A stretch of DNA of 64,000 bases, from contig NZ_JAALBX010000003.1 of assembly GCF_011077955.1 (NCBI RefSeq), positions 62,001 to 126,000 on the forward strand, written 5' to 3'. The DNA is from Citrobacter freundii. GTDB lineage: Bacteria > Pseudomonadota > Gammaproteobacteria > Enterobacterales > Enterobacteriaceae. The translations under genes and the position numbers were made by a program. Below the pieces are notes generated by a model. The model saw only the letters and a list, made by a program, of their open reading frames with translations, had not been told where the DNA came from and did not search any database. Of the stretch, positions 45,909 to 55,868 are shown one piece after another (the first letter of the stretch is position 1; each line of letters begins with the position of its first letter).

Positions 45909-48900
45909 TTACACCTTTTCCACGTTCACCAGGAACGCCTTAAATTCCGGCGTTTGGGTATTGGCGTCGCCGACAAACGGCGTCAACGTGTTCGCGATAA
46001 AGCCTTTCTTCGCTACGCCCTCGTAGCCCCAGTGGATCGGAATGCCGATGGTATCGACGTCCTGATTGTTCACTTTCAGGGTGCGAATACGCTTAGTCAC
46101 CACCGCCTTGGCTTTGATATAGCCGCGGTTGGAGGAGACTTTCACGGTATCGCCGTGGGCGATGCCCAGCTTGTTCGCCAGCTTTTCACCGATTTCCACG
46201 AACTGTTCCGGCTGTATGATGCTGTTGAGCAGCGCATGCTTGGTCCAGTAGTGGAAGTGCTCCGTCAGACGATAAGTTGTCCCGACGTACGGGAACTTAT
46301 CGGCTTTACCCATCGCGGCCAGGTCATCTTTAAAGACGCGGGCTGCGGGGTTAGACACCACGTTCGGGTGAAGCGGGTTAGTGCCGAGCGGCGTTTCAAA
46401 CGGCTCGTAGTGTTCCGGGAACGGACCTTCGGCCATCTTATCGATAGCAAACAGGCGTCCCATCCCTTCCGGCTGCATGATGAACGGACCGACATCGCTG
46501 CCAGGTGCGGCGGCGCTGTAATCCGGAATATCCACGCCGCCCCATTTCGCGCCGTCCCATTTCAGCAACTGACGCTTCGGATCCCACGGTTTGCCCTGCG
46601 GATCAGCGGAGGCACGGTTATAGAGGATGCGGCGGTTAAGCGGCCACGCCCATGCCCAGCCCAACGTATTGCCAAGGCCAGACGGGTCGGAGTTATCGCG
46701 ACGCGCCATCATGTTGCCTTCCGGCGTCCAGCTACCGGCGAAAATCCAGCAACCGCTTGAAGTGGTGCCGTCATCGCGCAGTTGCGCAAAGCTACTGAGT
46801 TGTTGGCCTTTTTTGACGATGACCGCGCCGGTCGCCGGGTCGGTAATATCCGCCAGCGCCTTACCGTTGCTTTCCATCGCCACTTCTTCCGGCGCCGGGT
46901 TATGCGGCGTCAGGTAGTTCCAGGTCATGTTCAGCACTTGTTCCGGGCAGGCGCCGCCTTCTTCGGCGTACATTTTGCGCAGGCGCAGGAAGATGCCCGC
47001 CAGAATTTCGCCGTCGTTGAGCGCAATGCCCGGCGCGTCCTGGCCTTTCCAGTGCCATTGCAACCAGCGGCCGGAGTTCACGATAGAACCGTTCTCTTCG
47101 GCAAAGCAGGTCGACGGCAGACGGAAGACCTCAGTCTGAATCGACGCCGGATCGACATCGTTCTGTTCACCGTGGTTTTGCCAGAAGGTGGACGTCTCGG
47201 TGTTGAGCGGGTCGATAGTGACCAGGAATTTCAGTTTCGACAGTGACGCTACAACCTTGTTCTTGTTCGGGAACGAGGCCACCGGGTTAAAGCCCTGGCA
47301 GAAGTAACCGTTCACTTTGCCCTGGTGCATCATCTCGAAATATTGCAGTACGTCGTAGCCTTTATCCCACTTCGGCAACCAGTCGTAGCCCCAGTTGTTC
47401 TCCGCCGTCGCTTTATCGCCATAGAAGGCTTTCATCATAGAGACGAAGAATTTCGGGTAGTTGCCCCAGTAGTTGACCTGGCCTTCGAGCAGCGGTTTCG
47501 GCGTGTTCGTGGCGAGATAGGTCTGGATATCGGCCTGTTTTTCACTCGGCAGCGTCATATAACCCGGCAGGCTCTGGGAGAGCAGGCCAAGGTCAGTCAG
47601 CCCCTGAATGTTGGAGTGACCGCGAAGGGCGTTTACGCCGCCGCCTGCCATGCCCATGTTGCCGAGCAGAAGCTGAATCATTGCCATGGTGCGGATGTTC
47701 TGCGCGCCCACGGAGTGTTGCGTCCAGCCCAGCGCATACAGGAACGAGGCGGTTTTATCGTGAACGCTGGTTTCAGCGATGTATTCGCACACTTTCAGGA
47801 AATCAGCTTTCGGCGTGCCGCAGATGTTTTCCACCACGTCCGGCGTATAGCGGGACACGTGGGTCTTCAGCAGGTTCCACACGCAGCGCGGATGGCTTAG
47901 CGTGGTATCGCGCTTCGCGAAGCCGTTTTCATCCAGCTCGTAGTTCCAGGTCGTTCTGTCGTATTTGCGTTTCTCGGCGTCATAGCCGGTAAACAACCCG
48001 TCATCGAAGCCGTAATCTTCGCGCACGATAAGGCTGGCGTTGGTATACGCTTCAACATATTCGCGGTTGAATTTGTTGTTAGTCAGCAGATACAGCAGTA
48101 CGCCTGACAGGAATGCAATGTCAGTACCTGAGCGGATCGGGGTATAGAAATCGGCCACCGACGCGGTACGCGTAAAGCGTGGATCAATAACAATCAGTTT
48201 CGCGCCATTGTGGATTTTGGCTTCCATCGCCCAGCGGAATCCCACTGGATGCGCTTCAGCGGCGTTACCGCCCATCACCACAATAAGGTTGGCGTTCTTA
48301 ATATCAACCCAGTGGTTGGTCATCGCACCGCGACCAAATGTTGGAGCAAGACTTGCTACCGTTGGTCCGTGTCAGACACGCGCCTGGTTATCCACGGCTA
48401 ACATGCCGAGGGCGCGGGAGAATTTCTGGGTTAAATAACCGGTTTCGTTACTGGAAGCAGAAGCGCACAGCATGCCCGTGGTGAGCCAACGGTTTACCGT
48501 CACGCCTTTATCATTCTGCGCCACGAAGTTGGCGTCGCGGTCTTGCTTAATCAGCTTAGCGATGCGATCGAATGCCTCATCCCAGCTAATTTCCTGCCAT
48601 TTATCAGAGCCAGGCGCACGATATTGCGGCGCTTTCAGACGGCTTTCTGAATGGATAAAATCGACTAAACCTGCGCCTTTTGGACACAGGGCGCCGCGGT
48701 TGACCGGGTGGTCCGAGTCGCCTTCAATGTGAAAGATGGATTCTTTCGCGTTTTTTGCGCCGTCGCCGAGGCTGTACATCAACAGCCCACAACCAACGGA
48801 GCAGTATGTACAGGTATTACGGGTTTCGCGGCTGCGCAGCAATTTATATTGCCGTGTTTCCGCAAGCGCGACGCCTGGGGCAAAGCCCAGCGCTGCTGCC

Positions 48901-48959
48901 GTGGTGCCTGCCATACCGCCAGCACAGATCTTAAAGAACTGCCTTCTGCTGACCTGCAT
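45909..48959 (-). CDS. fdoG: Formate dehydrogenase-O catalytic selenoprotein FdoG
   Basis: One 1016-residue gene with an in-frame UGA at 48374-48372, read as selenocysteine 196 (DNQARV-U-HGPTVASLAP). Upstream and downstream segments join seamlessly and the total length equals E. coli FdoG. Tat signal SRRQFFK at residues 4-10; [4Fe-4S] cysteines C50, C53, C57 (CTYCSVGC) plus GALCPKG near 92; molybdopterin domains follow. It oxidises formate to CO2 in the periplasm and feeds FdoH. A SECIS-like hairpin lies just after the UGA. A naive reading gives two separate ORFs; it should not be called a frameshift. Confidence 0.97.
48345..48374 (-). promoter_or_regulatory. UGA selenocysteine codon and SECIS hairpin of fdoG
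   Basis: The UGA codon (48374-48372) is followed after 14 bases by AGCAA-GTC-TTGCT (48357-48345), a 5-bp stem with an apical loop containing G-U, as in the SelB-binding loop of E. coli fdhF and fdnG. It directs selenocysteine insertion in place of termination. Confidence 0.85.
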
Positions 48960-49161
48960 GGATCGCTCCTTGTTTTGACATTGTCACTAGCCCTCTGTTT
49001 TTCGCTACTCTGCGCACGAAATTCGTTGGGCTTATTGTTTTTGTTTTGCGGTTGGTTCCGCAAAGGTTCAGAATTGCTGCTATTAACCCTCCTTCCGGGA
49101 GGGATAGTGCCCCCAGAATACCACAACGGTGTTAAGGCTGTTCCAATACGGTTAACAAAAA

Positions 49162-49992
49162 GTGAATAACAATCTTCTTGAAAGTGTTGAAAACGTGACC
49201 GACTTCACCGGCGTTCGCGCGTGCGAGCTTTGGAAGCACGACGATTTGTCGCACCCTGATCGTGATTGGCTCGCTGAAGAGGTCCCCGTTGCGCTAGTTT
49301 ACAACGGTATTTCCCATGTTGTAATGATGGCGACGCCCAAAGACCTGGCGCTTTTTGCGCTGGGTTTTTCGCTGTCGGAGGGCATTATTGCCTCCCCTCA
49401 GGATATTTTTGGGATGGATATTGTCAAGAGTTGCAACGGCATTGAAGTACAAATTGAGTTGTCCAGCCGCCGCTTTATGGGCTTGAAAGCGCGTCGTCGC
49501 GCGCTCGCGGGCCGCACCGGCTGCGGTGTTTGCGGCGTTGAGCAGCTTAATGATATCGGCAGGCCCGTTGAGCCGTTGCCCTTTACCCAGACGTTTAACC
49601 TGAGCCATCTCGACCAGGTCGTCAGCCAACTGCGCAGCGTACAGCCTATCGGTCAAATGACCGGCTGCACCCATGCGGCGGCGTGGTTAACGCCTGAGGG
49701 CGAAATGCTTGGCGGCCACGAAGATATTGGTCGACATGTGGCGTTAGACAAGCTGATGGGCCGTCGGGCGCGCGAAGGCTGGCACGATGGCGCGGTGCTG
49801 GTTTCCAGCCGCGCCAGTTATGAGATGGTGCAAAAATCGGCGTTATGCGGCGTTGAGATCCTGATTGCGGTGTCGGCTGCAACAACTCTTGCGGTAGAAG
49901 TGGCCCAGCGCTGCAATCTCACGCTGGTGGGATTTGCGAAACAAGGGCGCGCCACGGTTTACACCCATCCGCAACGCATCGTTTCGGCATAG
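49162..49992 (+). CDS. fdhD: Formate dehydrogenase sulphurtransferase FdhD
   Basis: A 276-residue FdhD (E. coli 277) from a GTG start at 49162. The sulphur-carrying CxxC is Cys121-Cys124 ([11 protein letters not shown]). [10 protein letters not shown] segment and [17 protein letters not shown] are conserved. FdhD moves sulphur from IscS to the molybdenum cofactor, needed for formate dehydrogenase activity. It is divergent from fdoG across a 202-base spacer, as in E. coli. Confidence 0.96.
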   Translation: MNNNLLESVENVTDFTGVRACELWKHDDLSHPDRDWLAEEVPVALVYNGISHVVMMATPKDLALFALGFSLSEGIIASPQDIFGMDIVKSCNGIEVQIELSSRRFMGLKARRRALAGRTGCGVCGVEQLNDIGRPVEPLPFTQTFNLSHLDQVVSQLRSVQPIGQMTGCTHAAAWLTPEGEMLGGHEDIGRHVALDKLMGRRAREGWHDGAVLVSSRASYEMVQKSALCGVEILIAVSAATTLAVEVAQRCNLTLVGFAKQGRATVYTHPQRIVSA

Positions 49993-50176
49993 TGCAGGCC
50001 GCCTGAACGCGGTTTCTGATTGCTTTATGACGGCAATATTGATGGCGAAAATCATTCAATTTATTTGAATGGTTTTCGCAAATACTTCCGCTTTTTAATT
50101 CCCGCCTTCAGCTCTATCATTTATCACATCAAGGCAAAACGCCTTATCTAAACAAACAAGCTGAAGGAATTATCTC

Positions 50177-50386
50177 ATGAAAAACGTCAAAACTTTTGTT
50201 GCTGCTATCGCTCTTGCTACCTCTTTTGGTGCTTTCGCTGCGCAGACCGTAACCGCAACCGGTACCACCATGGACAGCGCCGAAGCCAAAATCGCAGCAC
50301 AAGCTCAGGAAGCGGGCTCGTCTTATAAAATCACCGAAGCCTTCACCGGTAACCAGGTGCATATGACCGCGGTGCTGACCAAATAA
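50177..50386 (+). CDS. YdgH/BhsA/McbA-like periplasmic protein (DUF1471)
   Basis: A 69-residue secreted protein. Signal peptide MKNVKTFVAAIALATSFGAFA, then QTVTATGTTMDSAEAKIAAQAQEAGSSYKITEAFTGNQVHMTAVLTK, the DUF1471 fold of BhsA, McbA, YhcN and similar small stress and biofilm proteins. GAAGGAAT precedes the ATG. It is monocistronic with a terminator. Which paralogue it is cannot be determined. Confidence 0.88.
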   Translation: MKNVKTFVAAIALATSFGAFAAQTVTATGTTMDSAEAKIAAQAQEAGSSYKITEAFTGNQVHMTAVLTK

Positions 50387-50404
50387 GCGATTAACCCTGT
50401 CGAA

Positions 50405-50428
50405 AGAGCGCCCCTGGGGCGCTTTTTT
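50405..50428. terminator. Terminator after the DUF1471 gene
   Basis: AGCGCCCC and GGGGCGCT (50407-50423) form a tight hairpin flanked by AAAG and TTTTTT. It lies between convergent genes and overlaps the end of the azlD-like gene. Confidence 0.85.
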
Positions 50429-50750
50429 AGTTTATGCCTGCCAGACGCATCAGCGCCGTCACCACGGCTGCGGCGATAATCACTACGATTAACGGCATTT
50501 TTCGCCAGGCGAGAAACACGGCAAACGCCACACCCAGCACCCGCGCCATCCCGGCAAAATGCTCACCTTCATAAAACGTGGTCGCCAGCGCCACTGAAAA
50601 CAGTAAGACCGTTGCCGCGTCGGAAAGCAGCGCCTGCGCGCGTTCTGAGAGCGCTAATCGGTTACCCAGTTTCGCCCCGCCAAGCCGCATTAAGTAAGTG
50701 CCTGCCGATAACATCCCAATCCCGGTGAGTAACAGTGTGAGGCTGCCCAT
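50427..50750 (-). CDS. AzlD-like branched-chain amino-acid export subunit
   Basis: A 107-residue membrane protein with three or four hydrophobic segments (AzlD/YgaH family), starting MGSLTLLLTGIGMLSAGTYLMRLGG. Together with the AzlC-like protein it forms an exporter for branched-chain amino acids or related compounds. It overlaps the azlC-like stop by one base. Confidence 0.85.
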   Translation of the reverse strand: MGSLTLLLTGIGMLSAGTYLMRLGGAKLGNRLALSERAQALLSDAATVLLFSVALATTFYEGEHFAGMARVLGVAFAVFLAWRKMPLIVVIIAAAVVTALMRLAGIN

Positions 50751-51409
50751 TATTTTTTCCTCGCCAGTAAGCCAAACAGCGATAACAACACCGGTAGCCC
50801 GACGGGGGCAAAAGGCACGGCGGCAAGCGAGAGCGCCGCGCCGCTACAAGCGCGGATAAGCGTGGTGCGGTTTTTGAAAGCCGGTACAACCAGCGCCAGC
50901 AGAATGGCGGGGAACACGGCATCCAGACCAATGGTTTCAGGCGCGGGGAGCAGTTTGCCGACGCCTGCGCCAAGTAAGGTGCCGAGCGGCCAGACCATCG
51001 CCACGCCGAGGCCGCACAGCCAGTAGGCGGCTTTGCGCTGTTGAAGCGTAGGTTGCGAGAGGCCAAAGACCACGCTTTCATCATTCATGATATGGCAACC
51101 CAGAAAGCTTGCGGCGCGATGCCCCACCAGTTCGCGTACCGTTACGCCGAACGGGATATGCCGGGCGTTGACCAGTAATCCCGCCGCGGCGGCAGCCAGC
51201 GGGTTGCCGCCGCTGGCAACGATACCGATAAACAGAAATTCCGACGCGCCCGCCAGCACCGATACCGACAACGCAAACGGCACCCATAGCGGGAAACCAT
51301 ACGCCATTGCCAGCGAGCCGTAGGACATACCCACCACGCCAACAGCCAGGCAAACCAGAAGTATCGCTTTTACCGTGTCGCCTGTGAGATTTGAGAAGAA
51401 ATGTTTCAT
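50750..51409 (-). CDS. AzlC-like branched-chain amino-acid exporter subunit
   Basis: A 219-residue AzlC/YgaZ-family membrane protein with about six hydrophobic segments. LLVNARHIPFGVTVRELVG and FLGCHIMNDESVVFGLSQP are typical of the family. It pairs with the AzlD-like protein and is divergent from an XRE-cupin regulator, with a repeat-rich operator region between them. Substrate is inferred from family. Confidence 0.87.
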   Translation of the reverse strand: MKHFFSNLTGDTVKAILLVCLAVGVVGMSYGSLAMAYGFPLWVPFALSVSVLAGASEFLFIGIVASGGNPLAAAAAGLLVNARHIPFGVTVRELVGHRAASFLGCHIMNDESVVFGLSQPTLQQRKAAYWLCGLGVAMVWPLGTLLGAGVGKLLPAPETIGLDAVFPAILLALVVPAFKNRTTLIRACSGAALSLAAVPFAPVGLPVLLSLFGLLARKK

Positions 51410-51429
51410 AGCAGTTTAGCCATATCGAA

Positions 51430-51486
51430 CGTTTATCCATTATAATGAACGCTGCCACATCGTTTATCAAGATGAACGATTCGTTC
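51430..51486. promoter_or_regulatory. Repeated operator between azlCD and its divergent regulator
   Basis: CGTTTAT occurs at 51430-51436 and 51461-51467, each followed by an inverted ATGAACG (51445-51451 and 51472-51478). The second copy is part of a 22-bp near-perfect palindrome ATCGTTTATC-AA-GATGAACGAT (51459-51480). These lie over the promoters of both genes and are likely binding sites for the XRE-cupin regulator. Confidence 0.6.
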
Positions 51487-51510
51487 GATATAACAAAAAT
51501 GAGGCCGTAT

Positions 51511-52059
51511 ATGACGCAGCCAATCAGCGTTATTGCTAAAAGCCTGGTCCGGGAGCGTCTGCGCACCGGGCTTTCTCTGGCGGAAATTGCCCGCCGCGCC
51601 GGGATTGCCAAATCCACCCTCTCGCAGCTGGAGTCCGGCAACGGCAACCCCAGCCTGGAAACGCTGTGGTCGCTCTGCGTGGCGCTGGACATCCCTTTTG
51701 CCCGCCTGTTGGAGCCACAATTACCCACCACGCAGGTGATCCGCCGTGGCGAAGGGATGAAGGTGATCGCCGGCGAAGCCAACTATCAGGCGATTTTGCT
51801 GGCTGCCTGCCCGCCTGGGGCGCGTCGCGATGTGTATCTGCTACTGACGCAGCCGGGCGCCGACCGTATTTCGCAGCCGCATCCGCCGGGTTCAGTGGAA
51901 CATATTATTGTGACCAAAGGACGTGCGAGAGTAGGGCTGACCGACGCGCCGGAAACCTTGGGCGAAGGGGATTACATCTGCTATCCCGCCGACCGCCAGC
52001 ACATCTTCCAGGCCCTTGAGCCAGATACTCAGGCCCTGCTGGTGGCGGAACAACGCTAA
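51511..52059 (+). CDS. XRE-family regulator with cupin sensor
   Basis: A 182-residue protein with an N-terminal helix-turn-helix (LSLAEIARRAGIAKSTLSQLESGNGNPSLETLWSL, about 19-53) and a C-terminal cupin domain (PHPPGSVEHIIVTKGRARV about 127 onward). Such regulators often sense small molecules. The ATG at 51511 has GAGG 6 bases upstream; the open frame from 51445 would run through the operator. It is divergent from azlCD and probably controls it. Confidence 0.85.
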   Translation: MTQPISVIAKSLVRERLRTGLSLAEIARRAGIAKSTLSQLESGNGNPSLETLWSLCVALDIPFARLLEPQLPTTQVIRRGEGMKVIAGEANYQAILLAACPPGARRDVYLLLTQPGADRISQPHPPGSVEHIIVTKGRARVGLTDAPETLGEGDYICYPADRQHIFQALEPDTQALLVAEQR

Positions 52060-52063
52060 ATAA

Positions 52064-52089
52064 AAAGCCCAGCATTGCCGGGCTTTATG
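52064..52089. terminator. Terminator / repeat copy 1 flanking the adhesin gene
   Basis: AAAGCCC (52064-52070) pairs with GGGCTTT (52080-52086). The 26-base sequence is nearly identical (25 of 26) to that at 53482-53507 on the other side of the adhesin gene. It serves the XRE regulator and the convergent adhesin gene. Confidence 0.8.
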
Positions 52090-52128
52090 TTTACTTCAGG
52101 TGAATCACAGTGCGACTCAGTAAAGTGA

Positions 52129-53130
52129 TTATTGCTGGGTCATCACCAGCACCGCTGACGCGGTAAACGCCCCGGAAGCGATATCTTTCACGGCTACAGC
52201 GGGATCGCGTATTGCTGCAAAATCAAGATTGACGGTATTCGAGCCAATTATAAAACTGATTGGTTTGGAGTCTGATGGCGTCAGTACGGCATCGTTGTAA
52301 CTTACCGCCACGCCAACGCCCGTGGTGGAGGTTGGGATCGCCTGCGTGCTGCCCATCGTGACCGGGGTATACTGGAGCTGCATTTTGACCGAGGCGGCCA
52401 CGTCGCCGCTGCACACCACCGAGATCGGCACCGTTTTTGGCGTACCGCCGCCGGGCGTAGTGGGCAGCTGCGTGCGGTCAAGGGTGCCTAAATCCACGTT
52501 GATATTATTACCGTTGTTAATGGCGCAGGTTGAGGTGGTCGGCGGAGTTGGCGGTATTGGGGTACCACCACTACCGCACATAGAATCATTTGGTAAACGG
52601 GTAAATATTTCTCCCTTGTCAGAGACAAGAGCATAGCAAAAAGCAACGGCTTGATCGGTTGAATCGGGATGGTATGGCGGTATGCCCGAATTGATGGGTA
52701 TATTCTGGGCAGCCAGCGATAATGAGGCGGATAAGGGAGCGTATTGTGTGACGGGGGCCTGCCAGTAGGCAATCGACGGATTGCAAGCCAAGCCAGTACA
52801 GGCATAAAGTACTAACCCATAGTTGCCGGATGTCGGCGGATAAGCGTCGTTACCAAATAACATAGTGTCGCTTATGAGACTCATTTGCGGGGTTGCTCCA
52901 CACCTTTGAACGTAAGGCCCATACGGCATTGTATTTGGTGATCTTGTGTTTCCTTTTAATATACGATTGCTTCCTGAGTTAGACCATCCATTTCCGCTAA
53001 AGCCACAGTTTCCCGACCCAGGGATTATGTTAAATACATTTCCTTGGCCTTGCGCCGCTGCTTTATAAGCAGGCATCATCACCAACAGCGAAAATAACAG
53101 TAACCCTGCCAGTGAGGTCAATTGTTTCAT
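52129..53130 (-). CDS. Orphan fimbrial adhesin / minor pilin
   Basis: A 333-residue secreted protein. A signal peptide (MKQLTSLAGLLLFSLLVMMPAYKAAAQ) is followed by a cysteine-containing N-terminal domain (about 28-190), a proline-rich linker (GGTPIPPTPPTTSTC), and a C-terminal pilin domain (about 200-333) with VDLGTLDRTQL and the final alternating strand GAFTASAVLVMTQQ typical of chaperone-usher pilins. It resembles tip adhesins. No chaperone, usher or major pilin gene is adjacent. It is flanked by two near-identical terminator-like repeats. Receptor unknown. Confidence 0.78.
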   Translation of the reverse strand: MKQLTSLAGLLLFSLLVMMPAYKAAAQGQGNVFNIIPGSGNCGFSGNGWSNSGSNRILKGNTRSPNTMPYGPYVQRCGATPQMSLISDTMLFGNDAYPPTSGNYGLVLYACTGLACNPSIAYWQAPVTQYAPLSASLSLAAQNIPINSGIPPYHPDSTDQAVAFCYALVSDKGEIFTRLPNDSMCGSGGTPIPPTPPTTSTCAINNGNNINVDLGTLDRTQLPTTPGGGTPKTVPISVVCSGDVAASVKMQLQYTPVTMGSTQAIPTSTTGVGVAVSYNDAVLTPSDSKPISFIIGSNTVNLDFAAIRDPAVAVKDIASGAFTASAVLVMTQQ

Positions 53131-53509
53131 TATTTTACTCCATTATTGTGTTACGCGTGTCATCTAAAGCCTGTAACACCGGTAATTCGCTGTCTGGCAT
53201 GATGATAAGGTTTATTTATAAAGGAATTGGCGTTATTGCCTGCGAATAAAGAAATCGCTAATGGCAACAGTGTTTGAAGCAGAGATTCATTATGTTTGAA
53301 GCTATACTTAATAGAATTCCTTAGAATGCGAAAAATAATAACGTATATATTTCTTGCTGACGATATTATTGTCATATTTTGAGATAAAGTAGTGCCGCGA
53401 TAGCACCTTCGGCTACATATTTTCGGAGATTAACCGTGAGGGAAAGATTTATGGCAGAAATAATTATGGCAGATTTATAACAAAGCCCGGCATTGCCGGG
53501 CTTTATGGA
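53131..53509. other. Region between the adhesin gene and rhaM
   Basis: A 379-base AT-rich stretch upstream of the adhesin gene and downstream of rhaM. It contains the second terminator-like repeat (53482-53507). Open frames here are short and have no recognised family. Confidence 0.5.
53482..53507. terminator. Terminator / repeat copy 2 flanking the adhesin gene
   Basis: AAAGCCCGGC and GCCGGGCTTT form a hairpin just after rhaM. The 26 bases differ from 52064-52089 at one position. It probably ends the rha operon transcript. Confidence 0.8.
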
Positions 53510-53824
53510 TCAGGCTAGATAAAACACGTTTTTGAGTTCATCGCTTAACGGGCTGTTATCCGGATGGGTCGGCATCACGTCACGCATATACTTCCACCAG
53601 CGCTGGCAGACTTCCGTTGCGGCGACCGCATCCCAGCGGGCTTCTGATTCTATCTCGACGTTGGCGAACAGCAGGTTGCGCTGCGCGTCGAGATAAATCG
53701 CGTAGTGATGCGCGCCGTGCGCTTTCAGCACGGCTTCCAGCTCCGGCCATATCGGCGTATGGCGGCGTTGATACTCCTCGTGGGCATCGGGGTTCACCTG
53801 CATCACAAAGGCTTTACGGATCAT
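53510..53824 (-). CDS. rhaM: L-rhamnose mutarotase RhaM
   Basis: A 104-residue mutarotase matching E. coli RhaM (104), starting [46 protein letters not shown]. Conserved Tyr18, His22 and Trp residues lie at the active site. It interconverts alpha- and beta-L-rhamnose. It overlaps the fucO-like gene by 4 bases, so it is part of the rha operon. Confidence 0.95.
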   Translation of the reverse strand: MIRKAFVMQVNPDAHEEYQRRHTPIWPELEAVLKAHGAHHYAIYLDAQRNLLFANVEIESEARWDAVAATEVCQRWWKYMRDVMPTHPDNSPLSDELKNVFYLA

Positions 53825-54969
53825 AGCGCCTCCAGATACAACGCTCGCACCTCGTCACGCGAGGCGGTACGCGGGTTGCACGGCGCGCACGGATCGGCAA
53901 GCGCGTTGTCCAGCCAGGTTTCGATATCCGCGTGCGTAATGCCAAATTCCGCGAAACCCGACGGAATGCCCACGCGGGCCGACAGCGCGCGGATCGCCTC
54001 AATGGCTTTATGGCTCGCCTGTTCGTCATTCAGACCGTGGATATCTACCCCCATAGCGGCGGCGATACACGCAAAACGCGTCACGGCTTTTGGACGGTTA
54101 AAATTCTCGATGACCGGCAGCAGGATCGCGTTGCAGACACCGTGCGGCAGGTTATGGGTCGCCCCCGGCTGATGCGCCAGCGCGTGAACCAGGCCAAGCC
54201 CGGCGCTGTTAAACGCCATGCCCGCCAGGTACTGACCGTAGGCCATCATTTCGCGGGCCTGAAGATTATGGCCGTGGTCCACCGCCTGCGGCAGCCACTG
54301 GCTAATCAAACGAATAGCTTCCAGCGCGTTTGCGTCGGTCAGCGGATGCGCGCCCACAGAAACATAGGCTTCCACCGCGTGGGTCAGGGCATCCATGCCG
54401 GTTGCGGCGGTCACGCTTGCAGGAATATCCAGCATCACGCTGGCATCGTCTACGGCGATATCCGGAATGATATTGGTGTCGATAATCACCTCTTTCACAT
54501 GGCGTTCGCTATCGATGATCACCGCGTTACTGGTCATCTCTGCGGCCGTCCCGGCGGTGGTGTTTATCGCCACCAACGGCACGCCCGGATGGGTAACGTG
54601 ACCCACGCCGGAATACGCCGTGGATGGCCCTGGATTGGCGGTTAAAATTTTCACCGCTTTGGCGGTATCGATCGGGCTGCCGCCGCCAAAGGCGATCAGG
54701 TAATCGCACTGCGATGCCTTAAAGGCGGCGAAACCCTGCTGCACCAGCGCTTCCGTCGGGTTAGGAAATACCTCGTCAAAGAGCTGATACGACAGCCGGT
54801 GGGCGTCCAGCGCGGTAAACAGGCTATCCAGCAGCCCCATTTTAACTAACTGACCGTCGGTGACGATCAGCGCTTTGCCCCATTTCTTCCCGGCGATCAG
54901 TTTGACCATATCGCCTATAGCGCCTGCGCCGTGCAGGCTAAGTTTCGGCAACGCTAATAAAAAGCTCAT
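53821..54969 (-). CDS. fucO: Lactaldehyde reductase, FucO-like, in the rha operon
   Basis: A 382-residue iron-dependent alcohol dehydrogenase (E. coli FucO 383). NAD-binding [11 protein letters not shown] is near residue 97; metal ligands lie in [10 protein letters not shown] near 197 and [19 protein letters not shown] near 260-280. It reduces L-lactaldehyde, made by RhaD, to 1,2-propanediol anaerobically. In E. coli fucO is in the fucose regulon; here it is integrated between rhaD and rhaM. Name chosen by similarity. Confidence 0.88.
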   Translation of the reverse strand: MSFLLALPKLSLHGAGAIGDMVKLIAGKKWGKALIVTDGQLVKMGLLDSLFTALDAHRLSYQLFDEVFPNPTEALVQQGFAAFKASQCDYLIAFGGGSPIDTAKAVKILTANPGPSTAYSGVGHVTHPGVPLVAINTTAGTAAEMTSNAVIIDSERHVKEVIIDTNIIPDIAVDDASVMLDIPASVTAATGMDALTHAVEAYVSVGAHPLTDANALEAIRLISQWLPQAVDHGHNLQAREMMAYGQYLAGMAFNSAGLGLVHALAHQPGATHNLPHGVCNAILLPVIENFNRPKAVTRFACIAAAMGVDIHGLNDEQASHKAIEAIRALSARVGIPSGFAEFGITHADIETWLDNALADPCAPCNPRTASRDEVRALYLEAL

Positions 54970-54981
54970 CTGTGTCGTCCT

Positions 54982-55806
54982 TTACAGTTCCAGCGCACTG
55001 GCAAGCGGGGTCACGCCGAAGCGTTTGCCAAGCGCGATCAGTTGGTCGCGGGAGATAGTCTGTTTCATGCCGCCCATGGCGATGACTTTGACCAGGATTT
55101 CGGCGGATTTTTCGGCGGTATCGATCAGGCCAAAGGCTTCATCAAGCGTCGGACCGCTACCGAATACGCCGTGGAACGGCCAGAGCACCAGCGCATGTTT
55201 CGCCATTTCCTGCGCGGTCGCCTGACCGATTTCATCGGTACCCGGCACCATCCACGGCAAAATGCCCACGCCGTCCGGGAAGACCACCAGGCATTCGGTG
55301 CTGCCTTCCCACAGTTTGCGGGTAATCACGTCGCAACGATTTTCCAGCACATAGGTGAGGGCAATCAGATTGGTGGCGTGGCAGTGCATAATCACGCGGT
55401 CTTTCCCCTGGGTCGCTTTTATGCGCTCGCAATGCGACTGGAAATGCGCCGGCAGCTCTGAGGTGGGCACGGCGTGATCTTCAAGGCCCCACAGAATGTG
55501 ATAGCCCGCGCCGTCGCTATCGATTTTAACGATGCCAAGATTAGCCGCTGGCGCCAGTTGAACGTTGCGGAAAAACTTGCCGGAACCGGTGACGATAAAC
55601 GGCGTATTCGCAAGCTGCGGCATCGGCTGGCTCAGGGGGATATAGCGCGGTTTGGCGTGGAAATCGGCTTGAAAGGCTGCGATATCCGCCTCATCTAAGC
55701 GCAGCGTCAGGTTGCCGCCGTTGCGCTCATCCCAGCCCTTAAGCCAGGCGTCGGTGGTGGCTTTGATCATGCCCTGCACGAACCAGGAATGAATAATAGT
55801 CTGCAT
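54982..55806 (-). CDS. rhaD: Rhamnulose-1-phosphate aldolase RhaD
   Basis: A 274-residue class II aldolase (same length as E. coli). Zinc-binding histidines lie in [14 protein letters not shown] near residue 141 and PFHGVFGSG near 212; the catalytic glutamate is in [13 protein letters not shown] near 171. It splits L-rhamnulose-1-phosphate into dihydroxyacetone phosphate and L-lactaldehyde. It lies between rhaA (62 bases upstream) and the fucO-like gene. Confidence 0.96.
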   Translation of the reverse strand: MQTIIHSWFVQGMIKATTDAWLKGWDERNGGNLTLRLDEADIAAFQADFHAKPRYIPLSQPMPQLANTPFIVTGSGKFFRNVQLAPAANLGIVKIDSDGAGYHILWGLEDHAVPTSELPAHFQSHCERIKATQGKDRVIMHCHATNLIALTYVLENRCDVITRKLWEGSTECLVVFPDGVGILPWMVPGTDEIGQATAQEMAKHALVLWPFHGVFGSGPTLDEAFGLIDTAEKSAEILVKVIAMGGMKQTISRDQLIALGKRFGVTPLASALEL

Positions 55807-55868
55807 AGTGTTTTTCCTTTACGGGGCAGGCCTGCGGCACAGCCCCTTTGAAGCTGAGTCGGGATGAA

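Noticed and set aside
45006-46760. Long (584-codon) plus-strand ORF opposite fdoH and fdoG
   Set aside because: It is antisense to strongly conserved genes and reflects the codon bias of the opposite strand.
48324-48374. Apparent premature stop or frameshift dividing fdoG
   Set aside because: The UGA aligns with selenocysteine 196 of E. coli FdoG, the frame continues without a shift, and a SECIS-like hairpin follows.
53160-53375. 71-codon minus-strand ORF upstream of the adhesin gene
   Set aside because: AT-rich, no ribosome site, no resemblance to a chaperone, usher or regulator.
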